Notes: generated from the letters alone by a model not told the origin. A stretch of 33,175 nucleotides of DNA from Sulfuritalea sp. (GCA_021738105.1 JAIPCS010000009.1:1-33175); one strand, 5' to 3'. Positions 7,192 through 17,130 are shown, counted from the stretch's first letter. Numbers and translations: made by a program.

Positions 7192-9879
7192 TCAGCCGAG
7201 GCTGTCAAGTTTGGCGCGCGCCACCTTCTGTTGTGCCGGACTACCCTCTGCGAGGGCTTCCTGGAACAATTCCCGAGCGCCGTCGTGATCACCCATTTCC
7301 TCATAAGCCATCGCCAACTCGAGCTTGGTAGCAACCTCTGGATTATCGGTTGCATCACCAGTCGCCTCGGCAGCAGGCGCTGCCTCCTCGCCCGCCGAAG
7401 CTGACGGCGTGTCCAGTTCCAAACTAATACCGCCGAGATCAAGCGCGGGTGCCGCGGCTTCTGGCGTCTCTGTCGACGCCGGAAGTTCAAGGGCCACATC
7501 GCCAGTTGCGGCTTCAGGTGTCCCCATATCGAACTCGAAATCGATACTGCTTGAATCCGAAGCTGCCTCGGGTACCTTCAACTCGCGGGCAGAATCTTGA
7601 TCCGCAGCAGGGGGTGCGTCGACCGCTGAAGCTTCAGGCGCAGGCTCAGCCGCCGGCATATCGAAATCTATATCCAGCCCTGCCGCTTCCTCCGTGACTG
7701 TGCGCACGGGAGCAGCCTCCGAAGCAGGTTCTGGCGTTCCCAGATCAAGATCAAAATCAAGACCCGAGGACTCCGCATCGGCTTGCTGTGAAGCCGCTTC
7801 TGGACTTGCCGCGTCTGCGGTGCCGATATCCAGGTCGAAATCAAGAGCCGATGCATTATCGACCACATTTTCCGTCACTTCCGCTCCGGCCTGCTCTGCC
7901 ACCGGCGAGGCACGAAGAATCACAGTGGCATCCGGATCGGCATTGGCGGCCTGTGCTTCGACCGGAACGTCCGCAGGCGCTGTCTGGTAAAGCGGATTCT
8001 CAGGATCGAGGGCCGCGCCCATCAACGCGGCTTTCTCCCAATCCGCCCCTGTTCCACTGGTCAGCGTATGCAATTCTTTGGCCACTGATTCGAACAATTG
8101 GGCATTCTTGCGCGCTACATAGATATCGAGCAGCTTAAGATGTATCGCGGCCCGATTTGGATCCGTCTCAAGCGCGTCGAGCAAAATCTCTTCAGCCTGG
8201 GAGTCTCGGCCAAAAGCCAGGAAAGTATCGGCTTCGACAACCGGATCAACAGTCTCCTGAGTCGAAGCCATTCCGATACTGGTCGAACTGAACTGGCTTT
8301 CTTCCTGCTCTCCAGGCGGAGGCGCGACACTGGTGGAACTAAACACCGAATGTGCCGAAAGATCGGTCTCGGCAACAATTGCACTGTCATCAGCCGCTGC
8401 TGCGCGCTTCTTGCGATATGCCGAGTATCCCAACCATCCGAACAACAATGCCAACAGCGCGCCGCCACCAAAGACCAATGGCGCATTTTCCTCAATGAAA
8501 TCGGGTTCAGGCGGCGGTGGTGGTGGTGCGACCTTCTTCTTCGGCGGTGGTGCCGGTTTGGGTGCCGCTGCGGGCTTTGGCGCTTCTGCCGGCTTCGCCA
8601 TTTCCTCGGGTTTTGCCGACTCCGCTGCACTTGCTACTGGCGCAGGAGGTTTCTCTTCCACGGCAGGTTTGCTTTCCTGAGCCTGCTTTTGCATGCCTGC
8701 TCCGGTCTGACTCTTCAACTCGGCAAGCTTCTGCAGATCGCTGAGATTCTTTTCCAGGTCGGCGATTCTGCTGCTGGCTTCTTTAAGCGCCCGCTCGCGC
8801 GCGACCAGATCTTCTTCCAGTGCGGCGATACGACCCTGCAGTGGCCGACCCTTGGCGTCTTTGGTCGCCTCGGTGCGAGAAACCTGCAACTTGTCTTTGC
8901 CTGCTGCTTCTGGCGTTTTGTCTTCTACCCTGGGTGCAATTTTTCCGCTAACAGCCTGCTTCGACGACTGGTCAATTGCAGGCTCGGCGGCGGCCGGACT
9001 CGCCAGGCGTTTGCGGTAAGCTGCAAAATCGACCGCCTGAGCCACAATTTCCTGGCGGGCCTCGGAAGCGGATACTTTTTCGACATCTTCAACATCAGGA
9101 ATCGAAAGGATTTTTCCAGCCTGGACACGATTCATGTTGCCACCGTCAAAAACCTCGCGGTTATTGCGGAACAACGCAACCAGCATCTGGTCAAGACTGA
9201 CGCCCTTCGGCATGGTTTGCGCAGCGATCTTGCCAAGGGTATCGCCAGCCACCACAGTTCTCAGTTTGCCAGTCGCGGACCGGGAGGCGGTCTTGTCGGC
9301 CGACTTTTCGGCCGGCCGCATCTGCGCTGCGGATGGTGCCGAGACTTGTGGCACCGGTCTGGTTTGTGCAGTTTCGGGGGCCACCGTTTGCACGGAAGGC
9401 TTGACCATAGGCGGTTCACTTCTGACCGTCGGAGCGGCAACCGGTTCGGGAATCGATTTTTGAGCAAGATCTGGCGGATCCAGCAAAAACGTGTATTCGC
9501 GAACCAGACGTCCTGAAGCCCAGCTCATTTCGACCAGCATGTCGATGAAGGGTTCATTCAACGGCTGATCGGTGCTGACTTCAAGATACTGCCGCCCCTC
9601 GCGAACCTTGATATCGCGGGAAAACCTGATCGTTGCCAATGCCTGCGAATAATCAATTCCCGCCTGTCGGAAGGCGTCGACCGATGCGACTTTCGCTTCC
9701 AAAGAGGGCGTTTCATCACGGGTTGCTGTCACCTCAAGCTCTGCTCTGAGTGGCTGACCCAAAGCCGAGAGTACGGTTATTCTCCCGAGTCCGGCAGCAT
9801 GTGTCGCCAAGGGCAGGACAGCAAGCGCCACCGCAATGGCGGTGGCCTTAAATCGAATTCGCTGGTGAGTATTGCGCAC
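7192..9879 (-). CDS. fimV: FimV-family pole-organising / type IV pilus assembly protein
   Basis: FimV is a large inner-membrane peptidoglycan-binding hub that organises the cell pole and type IV pilus and type II secretion machinery. The order here is: signal peptide (ending near ATHAAG), the diagnostic N-terminal region LGRITVLSALGQPLRAELEV, a periplasmic LysM domain (LRTVVAGDTLGKIAAQT), a coiled coil, a Pro/Lys-rich linker (KPAPPPKKKVAPPPPPPEPD), one transmembrane helix (VFGGGALLALLFGWLGY), a TPR-like region, four or five acidic repeats (LDFDLDLGTPE type) and the C-terminal FimV domain (NPEVATKLELAMAYEEMGDH). I prefer the GTG at 9879 (895 residues), which has GGGAG 8 bases upstream and gives a normal signal peptide beginning MRNTHQRIRFK. 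An in-frame ATG at 9909 has no ribosome-binding site. Confidence 0.93.
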   Translation of the reverse strand: MRNTHQRIRFKATAIAVALAVLPLATHAAGLGRITVLSALGQPLRAELEVTATRDETPSLEAKVASVDAFRQAGIDYSQALATIRFSRDIKVREGRQYLEVSTDQPLNEPFIDMLVEMSWASGRLVREYTFLLDPPDLAQKSIPEPVAAPTVRSEPPMVKPSVQTVAPETAQTRPVPQVSAPSAAQMRPAEKSADKTASRSATGKLRTVVAGDTLGKIAAQTMPKGVSLDQMLVALFRNNREVFDGGNMNRVQAGKILSIPDVEDVEKVSASEARQEIVAQAVDFAAYRKRLASPAAAEPAIDQSSKQAVSGKIAPRVEDKTPEAAGKDKLQVSRTEATKDAKGRPLQGRIAALEEDLVARERALKEASSRIADLEKNLSDLQKLAELKSQTGAGMQKQAQESKPAVEEKPPAPVASAAESAKPEEMAKPAEAPKPAAAPKPAPPPKKKVAPPPPPPEPDFIEENAPLVFGGGALLALLFGWLGYSAYRKKRAAAADDSAIVAETDLSAHSVFSSTSVAPPPGEQEESQFSSTSIGMASTQETVDPVVEADTFLAFGRDSQAEEILLDALETDPNRAAIHLKLLDIYVARKNAQLFESVAKELHTLTSGTGADWEKAALMGAALDPENPLYQTAPADVPVEAQAANADPDATVILRASPVAEQAGAEVTENVVDNASALDFDLDIGTADAASPEAASQQADAESSGLDFDLDLGTPEPASEAAPVRTVTEEAAGLDIDFDMPAAEPAPEASAVDAPPAADQDSARELKVPEAASDSSSIDFEFDMGTPEAATGDVALELPASTETPEAAAPALDLGGISLELDTPSASAGEEAAPAAEATGDATDNPEVATKLELAMAYEEMGDHDGARELFQEALAEGSPAQQKVARAKLDSLG
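7405..7848 (-). repeat. Acidic degenerate repeats in the FimV C-terminal cytoplasmic region
   Basis: Four or five copies of an acidic motif of the type (L/I)D(F/I)(D/E)(L/F)D(L/I/M)GTPE occur, separated by Ala/Pro/Glu-rich spacers of about 15-35 residues: LDFDLDIGT, LDFDLDLGTPE, LDIDFDMPAAE, IDFEFDMGTPE and a divergent LDLGGISLELDTP. Repeats of this sort are common in FimV and vary in number between strains. Confidence 0.7.
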
Positions 9880-9907
9880 TATGGTGACTCCCGACGGACT
9901 TTTTATC

Positions 9908-9925
9908 ATGTTATCAAAATAACAT
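9908..9925. promoter_or_regulatory. Perfect 18-bp inverted repeat upstream of fimV
   Basis: ATGTTATCAAAATAACAT is a perfect 7-4-7 palindrome, AT-rich in a GC-rich genome, located 29-46 bases upstream of the preferred fimV GTG start in the 80-110-base asd-fimV gap. Symmetry, composition and position fit an operator. The regulator is unknown. If translation began at the ATG at 9909 it would overlap the start codon. Confidence 0.4.
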
Positions 9926-9988
9926 CATGGTGTTAGCGATGCAAGCTCAACCTTCGCATCATGTATGACCAGCCTCCAGCGCGCAACT

Positions 9989-11098
9989 TCAATGCAACAG
10001 AATACGAAGCATACGCCGCAAAGGCTCTGCAGCCCCCCAAAGAAGTTGATCGCCAACGGAAAACGCTGAAAGATATTCCGGACCCATGCTAAGTTTACGC
10101 AAGCGCCCGACGGGAACACTCAGAGTGCCCGTCACCGCGGTGGGCGTAAGTTCTTTCATCGACGACTCGCGCTGATTCGGCACCACCTTGACCCAATCGT
10201 TGTGCGCCGCAAGTATGCCGCTGATCTCGTCCAGCGGTACATCCCTGGTGAGCTTGATGGTAAACGCCTGCGAATGGCAGCGCATCGCACCAATGCGCAC
10301 ACAGATGCCATCGACCGGAATCGGTTCAGCGCTGCGACCAAGGATCTTGTTGGTTTCGGCCTGTCCCTTCCATTCTTCCTTGCTCTGACCGTTCCCCAGA
10401 TCCTTGTCAATCCACGGAATCAGCGAGCCAGCAAGTGGCACGCCGAAATTCGCGGTAGGAAAAGCTTCGTCGCGAAGAATGCCGGCAACCTCCCGATCGA
10501 TATCGAGAATCGCCGAGGCCGGATCGTCGAGCAGGTCTTTCACTGCGCGATGCGCCTCTCCCATTTGTGTCAGCAGTTCGCGCATATTCTGCGCGCCGGC
10601 ACCGGAAGCCGCTTGATAGGTCATCGAGGTCATCCATTCCACCAGACCTGCCTTGAACAAGCCGCCCAGTGCCATCAGCATCAGGCTCACCGTACAATTA
10701 CCGCCGATCCAGTTGCGTCCGCCCTGGCTCAAACTATCCTTGATTACACCCTGATTCACGGGATCGAGAATGATCACCGTGTCATCCGCCATGCGCAGCG
10801 CGGACGCCGCGTCGATCCAGTGCCCAGCCCAACCGGCTTGCCGCAATTTCGGAAACACCTCGTTCGTGTAGTCACCGCCTTGACAACTGATGACGATATC
10901 CATTGCCTTCAGTTCATTGATATTTCGTGCATCGACAAGCGGCGGCGCGCCGGCGGCAAAATCGGGGGCTTTGCCGCCGGGGTTCGACGTCGTAAAAAAC
11001 ACCGGCTCGATAAAGGCGAAATCGCCCTCCTCGCGCATGCGCTGCATCAGCACCGAACCCACCATCCCTCGCCAACCCACCAGACCTACACGCTTCAT
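9989..11098 (-). CDS. asd: Aspartate-semialdehyde dehydrogenase
   Basis: This NADPH enzyme reduces beta-aspartyl phosphate to aspartate semialdehyde, the branch point to lysine/diaminopimelate, threonine and methionine. The 369-residue protein begins with the dinucleotide-binding [18 protein letters not shown]. The active-site cysteine is C135 in [16 protein letters not shown], the E. coli position, and the histidine acid/base is H275 in [13 protein letters not shown]. The Gram-negative subtype is clear from the [10 protein letters not shown] start. It follows leuB by 18 bases, and the leuB-asd-fimV-truA order is conserved across betaproteobacteria. Confidence 0.97.
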   Translation of the reverse strand: MKRVGLVGWRGMVGSVLMQRMREEGDFAFIEPVFFTTSNPGGKAPDFAAGAPPLVDARNINELKAMDIVISCQGGDYTNEVFPKLRQAGWAGHWIDAASALRMADDTVIILDPVNQGVIKDSLSQGGRNWIGGNCTVSLMLMALGGLFKAGLVEWMTSMTYQAASGAGAQNMRELLTQMGEAHRAVKDLLDDPASAILDIDREVAGILRDEAFPTANFGVPLAGSLIPWIDKDLGNGQSKEEWKGQAETNKILGRSAEPIPVDGICVRIGAMRCHSQAFTIKLTRDVPLDEISGILAAHNDWVKVVPNQRESSMKELTPTAVTGTLSVPVGRLRKLSMGPEYLSAFSVGDQLLWGAAEPLRRMLRILLH

Positions 11099-11116
11099 GA
11101 TCTTTCTCTTTCAGTG

Positions 11117-12169
11117 TTACAGCGCTGCAAGCACCGCGTCGCCCATATCCCGGGTTCCCACCCGCTGTGTTCCAGCTTCATAAATATCGCCTGTTCGCAG
11201 GCCTTTCGCCAACACTTTCTTCACCGCGCCCTCTACACGCATGGCGGATGCCTCGTCGGAGAAGGTGTAGCGTAGCATCATAGCCACCGAAAGAATTGTC
11301 GCCAATGGATTGGCGACACCCTTTCCTGCAATATCCGGCGCCGAACCGTGTGAAGGCTCATAGAGCCCCTTGTTGTTCTGGTCCAGCGATGCCGACGGCA
11401 GCATCCCGATTGAACCGGTCAGCATCGATGCCTCGTCCGACAGTATGTCACCGAACATGTTGCCGGTAACCATGACATCGAACTGCTTAGGATCTTTCAC
11501 CAGTTGCATCGCCGCATTGTCGACCAGCATGTGCGAAAGCTCGATGTCCGGATACTCCAGTGCCGTCTCGGTGGCGACGTCACGCCACAACTGCGTGCAC
11601 TCAAGCACATTCATCTTGTCTACCGAGCAGACTTTGCGATTGCGTTTGCGCGCGGCATCGAATGCAACCCGCAGGATGCGGCGGATCTCGCTTTCAGTGT
11701 AATGCATGGTATTGAAGCCGAAGCGTTCTCCGTCGCGCATTTCAATACCGCGCGGCTGCCCGAAATAAATATCCCCGGTCAGTTCGCGCACGATCAGAAT
11801 ATCCAGCCCGGCCACCACTTCAGGCTTGAGCGTCGAGGCATTGGCCAATTCCGGGTAAAGAATCGCCGGGCGCAAGTTGGCAAACAAGCCGAGATGTTTG
11901 CGAATGCCCAGCAGCCCGCGCTCCGGGCGTTGTTCGCGCGGGTTTGAGTCCCACTGCGGACCGCCTACCGCACCCAGCAGGATCGCATCTGCTTCCTGCG
12001 CCAATTTACGTGTTGCTTCGGGATAGGGGTCACCCGTTGCGTCCACCGCGCAACCGCCAAGCAGGCCTTCTTCCAGTTCGATGCTGAGATCGAGCGCCTG
12101 CAGAACCCTGACTGCCTCGGTCATTATTTCCGGTCCAATACCATCACCGGGGAGTACACATACCTTCAT
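11117..12169 (-). CDS. leuB: 3-isopropylmalate dehydrogenase
   Basis: LeuB oxidises and decarboxylates 3-isopropylmalate to 4-methyl-2-oxopentanoate with NAD+. The 350-residue protein starts [20 protein letters not shown]. The substrate loop [14 protein letters not shown], the metal-binding [20 protein letters not shown] and the NAD-binding [20 protein letters not shown] are intact. The frame is open upstream into leuD, but the ATG at 12169 has AAAGGA at good spacing and matches the family N-terminus. It follows leuD by 10 bases. Confidence 0.97.
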   Translation of the reverse strand: MKVCVLPGDGIGPEIMTEAVRVLQALDLSIELEEGLLGGCAVDATGDPYPEATRKLAQEADAILLGAVGGPQWDSNPREQRPERGLLGIRKHLGLFANLRPAILYPELANASTLKPEVVAGLDILIVRELTGDIYFGQPRGIEMRDGERFGFNTMHYTESEIRRILRVAFDAARKRNRKVCSVDKMNVLECTQLWRDVATETALEYPDIELSHMLVDNAAMQLVKDPKQFDVMVTGNMFGDILSDEASMLTGSIGMLPSASLDQNNKGLYEPSHGSAPDIAGKGVANPLATILSVAMMLRYTFSDEASAMRVEGAVKKVLAKGLRTGDIYEAGTQRVGTRDMGDAVLAAL

Positions 12170-12179
12170 CACCAATCCT

Positions 12180-12818
12180 TTATGCAAACAACCAGGGTTG
12201 CTCGGTACGGCGACGCGCCTCGAACTCGCGAATCTTCTCCGCGTGACGCAGGGTAAGTCCGATATCGTCCCATCCGTTGAGCAGGCATTCCTTGCGGAAG
12301 GCATCGACCTCGAATTGAATCGCATGTCCGTCCGGACGCACGACTCGCTGAGCGAACAGATCGACTGTAATTCGATAGCCCGGTGAATGCTCGGTCAACC
12401 CGAACAGCGCATCGATTTCGTTCTTCGGCAAGACAATGGGCAGCAGACCGTTCTTGAAACAGTTGTTGAAGAATATATCCGCGAATGACTCGCCGATGAT
12501 GGCCCGAAAGCCAAAATCTTGCAGCGCCCACGGCGCGTGCTCCCGCGATGAACCACAACCAAAATTGCTGCGGACCAGCAGAATCGACGCACCCTGGTAG
12601 CGCTCCTGATTGAGCACGAAATTGGGGTTTTTTGCCCGTCTCGAGCTGTCCTGACCCGGCTCGCCCTTATCCAGATAGCGCCATTCGTCGAACGCGTTCG
12701 GTCCAAACCCGGAACGCTTGATCGATTTGAGGAACTGTTTGGGGATGATGGCGTCGGTGTCGACATTGGCCCGGTCGAGCGGCGCCACAAGCCCGTCGAG
12801 TTTGATGAACTTGTCCAT
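12180..12818 (-). CDS. leuD: 3-isopropylmalate dehydratase small subunit
   Basis: LeuD supplies the swivelling substrate-recognition domain of isopropylmalate isomerase and pairs with LeuC. The 212-residue protein shows the aconitase-type segment [15 protein letters not shown] with the catalytic Ser-Arg. The N-terminal [20 protein letters not shown] is typical of the proteobacterial leuD2 type. Its ATG shares one base with the TAA stop of the upstream entericidin-like gene (TAATG), so translation of the two is probably coupled. Confidence 0.97.
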   Translation of the reverse strand: MDKFIKLDGLVAPLDRANVDTDAIIPKQFLKSIKRSGFGPNAFDEWRYLDKGEPGQDSSRRAKNPNFVLNQERYQGASILLVRSNFGCGSSREHAPWALQDFGFRAIIGESFADIFFNNCFKNGLLPIVLPKNEIDALFGLTEHSPGYRITVDLFAQRVVRPDGHAIQFEVDAFRKECLLNGWDDIGLTLRHAEKIREFEARRRTEQPWLFA

Positions 12819-12937
12819 TACTTGACCGACTTCTCGATGGCTTCGCCACCCTTCTTGATGTCCTTGCCGATGCCCTTCACGGTATTGCAGGCCGAAACCG
12901 CAAACAACATGGAAATAACGATTAGAACGCGGGTCAC
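12818..12937 (-). CDS. ecn: Entericidin-like small lipoprotein
   Basis: A 39-residue lipoprotein starting at the GTG at 12937, with AAGGAGA 5 bases upstream. The protein [20 protein letters not shown] has a short signal helix and a lipobox (VSAC, lipidated cysteine at 17). The mature part [20 protein letters not shown] is a short amphipathic basic peptide with the N-x-V-K-G-x-G-x-D-I-x-x-G-G core of the entericidin A/B family. It lies between leuC (10-base gap) and leuD (1-base overlap), a placement known in several betaproteobacteria. Entericidins are membrane lipoproteins linked to stress or programmed death in E. coli; the role in a leucine operon is unknown. Confidence 0.88.
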   Translation of the reverse strand: MTRVLIVISMLFAVSACNTVKGIGKDIKKGGEAIEKSVK

Positions 12938-12947
12938 GATTTTCTCC

Positions 12948-14354
12948 TTACAACAGTTCACGAACATCGGCAAAGCGTCCGGCAATCGCCGCCGCCGCCG
13001 CCATAGCAGGGCTGACCAGATGAGTTCTGCCACCCGCTCCCTGCCGCCCTTCAAAATTGCGATTCGATGTCGAAGCACAACGCTCACCGGGTTCGAGGCG
13101 GTCATCATTCATGGCAAGGCACATCGAACACCCCGGTTGCCGCCAGTCAAATCCTGCCGCGATGAAAATCTTGTCCAGTCCCTCGGCTTCCGCCTGTTCC
13201 TTGATCAGCCCGGAACCAGGCACCACGAGCGCGAGCTTTACATTGGCCGCAACCTTGCGCCCGTTGGCCACCGCCGCCGCCGCGCGCAGATCCTCAATAC
13301 GCGAATTGGTACATGAGCCGATGAAGACCTTGTCGATCCTGATCGAATCAATCCGGGTGCGTGGCGTCAAGCCCATGTACTGCAACGCCCGCGCAATGCC
13401 TTCGCTCTTGACCGGATCCTTGAAGTCCTCGGGTGCCGGCACTTCGCCGTTGATACCGGTGACCATTTCTGGCGAGGTGCCCCAGGTCACTTGCGGCACG
13501 ATCTGGCGTGCGTCCACTTCGATTACTGTGTCGAAGCGTGCATCCGGATCCGAAACCAGGGTGCGCCAGTAAGTGACCGCCTTGTCCCAGTCATCACCTT
13601 TGGGCGCAAAGTTGCGCCCCTTGAGATAGGCGATGGTCGTCTCGTCAGCCGCCACAAAGCCGACCCGGGCACCGGCCTCGATTGCCATGTTGCACACCGT
13701 CATGCGGCCTTCCATGGACAGCGCACGAATTGCCGAGCCACCGAATTCAATGGCATATCCGGTGCCGCCTGCTGTGCCGATACGCCCGATCAGCGCCAAT
13801 ACAATGTCTTTTGCCGTCACGCCAGCGCCGACTTTTCCCTCGATCCTGACCAGCATGGTTTTGGACTTCTTTTGCAACAGGCATTGTGTTGCCAGCACAT
13901 GTTCGACTTCAGACGTGCCAATGCCATGAGCGAGGCAGGCAAAAGCCCCGTGCGTCGATGTGTGCGAATCGCCGCACACCACGGTCATGCCCGGCAGGGT
14001 TGCGCCGTTTTCCGGGCCGACGACGTGCACGATTCCCTGACGACGATCCTTGAACGGAAAGTAAGCCAGCGCACCGACTTCCCGAATATTGGCGTCGAGT
14101 GTTTCCACCTGCTGGCGTGAGATCGGATCGCGAATGCCGAGTTCCCAGTGAGACGTCGGCGTGTTGTGATCCGCCGTAGCGACGATCGATGAAATACGCC
14201 AAGGTTTGCGATTTGCCAGCTTCAGTCCCTCAAAGGCCTGCGGACTGGTGACCTCATGAACCAGGTGGCGATCGATGTAAAGCAGCGCCGTTCCGTCCTC
14301 TTCGACATGGACGACGTGACTATTCCAGAGTTTTTCGTAAAGCGTCTTTGACAT
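12948..14354 (-). CDS. leuC: 3-isopropylmalate dehydratase large subunit
   Basis: LeuC carries the 4Fe-4S cluster of the isomerase that converts 2- to 3-isopropylmalate. The 468-residue protein shows the cluster cysteines C348 ([13 protein letters not shown]), C409 and C412 ([13 protein letters not shown]). Other aconitase-family motifs, [21 protein letters not shown] and the final substrate loop ending [20 protein letters not shown], are complete. It is followed at 10 bases by the entericidin-like gene and then leuD and leuB. An MFS gene ends only 30 bases upstream in the same direction, so a separate leu promoter would have to lie inside that gene. The ribosome-binding site (AGAGG) is rather distant. 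Confidence 0.97.
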   Translation of the reverse strand: MSKTLYEKLWNSHVVHVEEDGTALLYIDRHLVHEVTSPQAFEGLKLANRKPWRISSIVATADHNTPTSHWELGIRDPISRQQVETLDANIREVGALAYFPFKDRRQGIVHVVGPENGATLPGMTVVCGDSHTSTHGAFACLAHGIGTSEVEHVLATQCLLQKKSKTMLVRIEGKVGAGVTAKDIVLALIGRIGTAGGTGYAIEFGGSAIRALSMEGRMTVCNMAIEAGARVGFVAADETTIAYLKGRNFAPKGDDWDKAVTYWRTLVSDPDARFDTVIEVDARQIVPQVTWGTSPEMVTGINGEVPAPEDFKDPVKSEGIARALQYMGLTPRTRIDSIRIDKVFIGSCTNSRIEDLRAAAAVANGRKVAANVKLALVVPGSGLIKEQAEAEGLDKIFIAAGFDWRQPGCSMCLAMNDDRLEPGERCASTSNRNFEGRQGAGGRTHLVSPAMAAAAAIAGRFADVRELL

Positions 14355-14384
14355 GATGAATGAAGCCTCTGCGTGGGTCGTGGA

Positions 14385-15536
14385 TTATCGCACAGCGGGG
14401 CTGGTCGAATCATCCGGAACCCCGTGCCAGACAAGAATCAGACCAACCAGGGCGAGCATAGATGCAGCGCTGAAGGTAATTCCGGAACCGGCCCTTTCCC
14501 ACAGGGCGCCCGCCAGCAAGGCACCACCCAATCCACCCGCGCCGTAGGCGACACTTCCATACAGGGCCTGCGCCCTGGCCTGCTGTCGCGCCACAAACCA
14601 GCGATTGAGCGCTGCCATGGTTGCCGCATGGTGCGCGCCAAAACTGGCACCGTGCAACAACTGGGCAAAAACCAGCAGCCCGATGAAATCAACCGCCCAA
14701 CCGATCAGCATGAAGCGCAAGGCAGCCAGGGCGAAACACGCCAGCAATATCTGCCGCAGGGAAACTCGTGCGGAAATCTTCGGCATGTACAAAAAGACGA
14801 CGATTTCTGCGACCACGCCCAAGGTCCATAGCAGACCGACCACAGTCTTGTCGTACCCCTGTGCTACCAGGTGGATGGAGTAGAAAACATAGAGGGCGCC
14901 GTGTGCCGCCATCATGAACAGCCCAGCTGTCAGCAAAAAAACGACCTTGCGTTGGCGTAGCACATCCCGAATCGGCCCTGCCACCAGATTGGCGTGCCCC
15001 TTGACTTCAACGAGTGTCAGTCCACTCAGAAACGTTCCGAGCAACAAGGCCCAGCTCACCCAGAGTTGCGAGCTGATCGGCGCCGAGTCGAGTAACCGAC
15101 CCACACCCATTACGGCGACAATGAAACCGACTGAACCCCAAAGCCGGATACGCCCATAGCGCTCCGGATGGGCCGCCAGATGTCCCAGTGTCAGCGCTTC
15201 AACCAAAGGCAGCGAAGCACTCCAGAAAAAATGGAGGACTGCCATGCCGATCAGGAGCACGACAAAATCCTGAGTCAGGAACACCACAGAATAACTGGCC
15301 AGTGCGGCAGCCGTCGACGCAACCACGATGCGAACCCTGCGCCCTCCGCTGTCAGCCAGCCAGCTCCAAAGCAACGGCGCGAGCAAACGCATGAACTGGC
15401 CAAGGGACATCAATACGGCGATGCGCCCGGCAGATAGTCCGATGGACTGCAAATAGAGGGAAAAATACGGCAGGAATGCGCCAATGAAGGCGAAATACCA
15501 GAAGTACCATGCGGACAAACGCCCGTTCTGCGCCAT
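14385..15536 (-). CDS. MFS permease of the HcaT/LacY-like type
   Basis: A 383-residue protein with 12 predicted membrane helices and the major-facilitator layout. The loop 2-3 segment WLADSGGRRVRIV corresponds to MFS motif A. The opening MAQNGRLSAWYFWYFAFIGA followed by FLPYFSLYLQSIGLSAG is typical of the MFS_1_like group, which includes the phenylpropionate permease HcaT and nucleoside permeases. The substrate cannot be told from sequence. I chose the ATG at 15536; a TTG at 15551 is also in frame. It follows the YdcH gene by 56 bases and precedes leuC by 30 bases; neither neighbour suggests a substrate. Confidence 0.8.
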   Translation of the reverse strand: MAQNGRLSAWYFWYFAFIGAFLPYFSLYLQSIGLSAGRIAVLMSLGQFMRLLAPLLWSWLADSGGRRVRIVVASTAAALASYSVVFLTQDFVVLLIGMAVLHFFWSASLPLVEALTLGHLAAHPERYGRIRLWGSVGFIVAVMGVGRLLDSAPISSQLWVSWALLLGTFLSGLTLVEVKGHANLVAGPIRDVLRQRKVVFLLTAGLFMMAAHGALYVFYSIHLVAQGYDKTVVGLLWTLGVVAEIVVFLYMPKISARVSLRQILLACFALAALRFMLIGWAVDFIGLLVFAQLLHGASFGAHHAATMAALNRWFVARQQARAQALYGSVAYGAGGLGGALLAGALWERAGSGITFSAASMLALVGLILVWHGVPDDSTSPAVR

Positions 15537-15592
15537 AAGCACTACCGCCAACCGTTGCCGGCGGCTCCGCTATCTACGACAAAATCTCCTCT

Positions 15593-15838
15593 TCAGGCCT
15601 TGTGGGCCAGAAGCATGTTGTAAAGATCGTCCTTGAGCTTCAGGCGCAGCTTTTTCATATCCTCAAGTTCGATATCCGTCACCGGAGCATCGCGTATTTC
15701 CAAGGCTTCTATCTGCGATGTGACAACATGGTACTCGGCGAAGAGGCTGGAAAAATGCGCGCTACTCAACTTCAACGCCTGGATGGCCTCGGCATATTCG
15801 GGAAACTCATGGAGCAGGTCATGATGATCGACATTCAT
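15593..15838 (-). CDS. YdcH/DUF465 family small coiled-coil protein
   Basis: An 81-residue protein starting MNVDHHDLLHEFPEYAEAIQ, the signature opening of the DUF465/YdcH family (HDLxxEFPE..), followed by a helical, charged body ending LEDMKKLRLKLKDDLYNML. The start at 15838 has AGGAAT 5 bases upstream; earlier in-frame codons overlap aroC and lack a site. The family is widespread in proteobacteria, forms short helical hairpins and has no firm function. It lies 35 bases downstream of aroC in the same direction. Confidence 0.85.
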   Translation of the reverse strand: MNVDHHDLLHEFPEYAEAIQALKLSSAHFSSLFAEYHVVTSQIEALEIRDAPVTDIELEDMKKLRLKLKDDLYNMLLAHKA

Positions 15839-15873
15839 TGCGATTCCTGTTTTTAGTTTAGTAAATTCAATGT

Positions 15874-16980
15874 CTATTTTGCGTTTGGCCGGGCGGGTAT
15901 TCTCGGCGTCGGGCACTCCACATCAGCGCACTGAGCTCGATGATGAAGCGCGGCATCGATCAATACCAGCGCCAACATGGCTTCCGCGATCGGGGTAGCG
16001 CGAATGCCGACGCACGGGTCATGCCGGCCATGGGTTTCGATAGTGGTCGCCTCACCGGCGAGATTGATGGTTCGCCTCGGCAGTCGAATGCTCGAGGTTG
16101 GTTTGACCGCCATTTTCACCAATACATCCTGCCCGGTCGAGATGCCACCGAGTACCCCGCCTGCATGGTTGCTGAGGAATCCGTCAGGCGTCAGTTCATC
16201 GCCGTGCTCGCTGCCTTTTTGCGTTACCGATTCAAAACCGGCGCCTATTTCGACGCCTTTGACGGCATTGATACCCATCATGGCGTAGGCAATATCGGCA
16301 TCGAGGCGACCGTATACCGGATCACCCCAACCGACAGGTACACCTCGCGCCACTACGGTAATTTCCGCCCCCACGGAATCGCCCGATTTGCGCAAGGCAT
16401 CCATGTACTCTTCAAGCTGGGGAACGATTCCTGCATTGGCCACAAAGAACGGATTGGCATCAATCGCAGCCTCGTCCTGCCATGGAATCTCGATACTGCC
16501 CAGCTGGCTCATCCAGCCCCTAACTGTCACACCGTAGCGTTGCTGCAACCACTTGCGGGCAATCGCCCCCGCGGCAACACGCACCGCCGTCTCGCGCGCC
16601 GAAGAACGGCCGCCGCCGCGATGATCGCGAATCCCGTACTTCTGCCAATAGGTGTAGTCGGCATGACCCGGACGGAAGGTTTCGGCGATGTTGCCGTAGT
16701 CCTTGCTGCGCTGGTCCTCATTGCGGATCAGCAGGCCGATAGTCGTTCCGGTAGTTCGACCTTCGAACACACCGGAAAGAATCTCGACCGTATCCGACTC
16801 GCGTCGCTGGGTGACATGGCGTGACGTTCCCGGCTTGCGCCGATCCAAATCGGCCTGAATCTCCTCCGTCGAGATTTCGAGACCCGGCGGACAACCGTCA
16901 ACCACACAGCCTATTGCCGGGCCATGGGATTCACCGAATGAAGTGACACTGAAAAGTGAACCGAAGGTATTTCCGGACAT
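15874..16980 (-). CDS. aroC: Chorismate synthase
   Basis: AroC makes chorismate from 5-enolpyruvylshikimate 3-phosphate with reduced FMN as cofactor, the last step of the shikimate pathway that feeds the trp genes nearby. The 368-residue protein begins [20 protein letters not shown] and contains family signatures 1-3: [34 protein letters not shown] and [18 protein letters not shown]. The frame is open further upstream to 17097, but the ATG at 16980 matches the family start. Confidence 0.97.
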   Translation of the reverse strand: MSGNTFGSLFSVTSFGESHGPAIGCVVDGCPPGLEISTEEIQADLDRRKPGTSRHVTQRRESDTVEILSGVFEGRTTGTTIGLLIRNEDQRSKDYGNIAETFRPGHADYTYWQKYGIRDHRGGGRSSARETAVRVAAGAIARKWLQQRYGVTVRGWMSQLGSIEIPWQDEAAIDANPFFVANAGIVPQLEEYMDALRKSGDSVGAEITVVARGVPVGWGDPVYGRLDADIAYAMMGINAVKGVEIGAGFESVTQKGSEHGDELTPDGFLSNHAGGVLGGISTGQDVLVKMAVKPTSSIRLPRRTINLAGEATTIETHGRHDPCVGIRATPIAEAMLALVLIDAALHHRAQCADVECPTPRIPARPNAK

Positions 16981-17040
16981 GGGTAATTGAGCAGAAAAGA
17001 GTGGAGACACAGCGATTATGAAGTCTACCATGTTGATCGA

Positions 17041-17068
17041 CGAGCCTCGCTCGCAGGCAACCTGCCTG
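17041..17068. repeat. Two abutting small hairpins in the aroC leader
   Basis: CGAGC-CTC-GCTCG (17041-17053) is followed directly by CAGGCA-ACC-TGCCTG (17054-17068). Both are perfect stems with 3-base loops, 60-90 bases upstream of the aroC start. A run of five A lies beside them on the plus strand, which puts the T run on the wrong side for a terminator of aroC-direction transcription. A leader structure or a binding site is possible. Confidence 0.4.
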
Positions 17069-17108
17069 AAAAAGCCTACCGGGACAGTCAGGGACAACCT
17101 TCACATCT

Positions 17109-17130
17109 CTAGGTGTTCATCCTGATTGTC
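17109..17130 (+). promoter_or_regulatory. Shared 22-bp element, copy upstream of gfa
   Basis: The sequence fits CTAGGT-N4-AYCC-YR-ATTG-Y, with GTTC in the N4 gap and ATCCTGATTGT after it. By eye it matches the copy at 25136-25157 at 16 of 22 positions and the copy at 28176-28197 at 15 of 22, without gaps. It points towards gfa, whose start is 208 bases downstream; aroC starts 129 bases away on the other side. Confidence 0.5.

Noticed and set aside
8098..9516. 472-codon open frame on the plus strand opposite fimV
   Set aside because: It is fully antisense to a well-supported gene, is rich in Arg, Cys and Trp as expected of a shadow frame in biased DNA, and matches no family I know.
10202..11275. 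357-codon plus-strand frame opposite asd and the end of leuB
   Set aside because: It is antisense to two clear genes, crosses their boundary and has no recognisable domain.
12448..12940. Extended frame of about 96 codons for the entericidin-like gene starting inside leuC
   Set aside because: The extension overlaps leuC and hides the signal peptide; the GTG at 12937 has the SD and gives a standard lipoprotein precursor.
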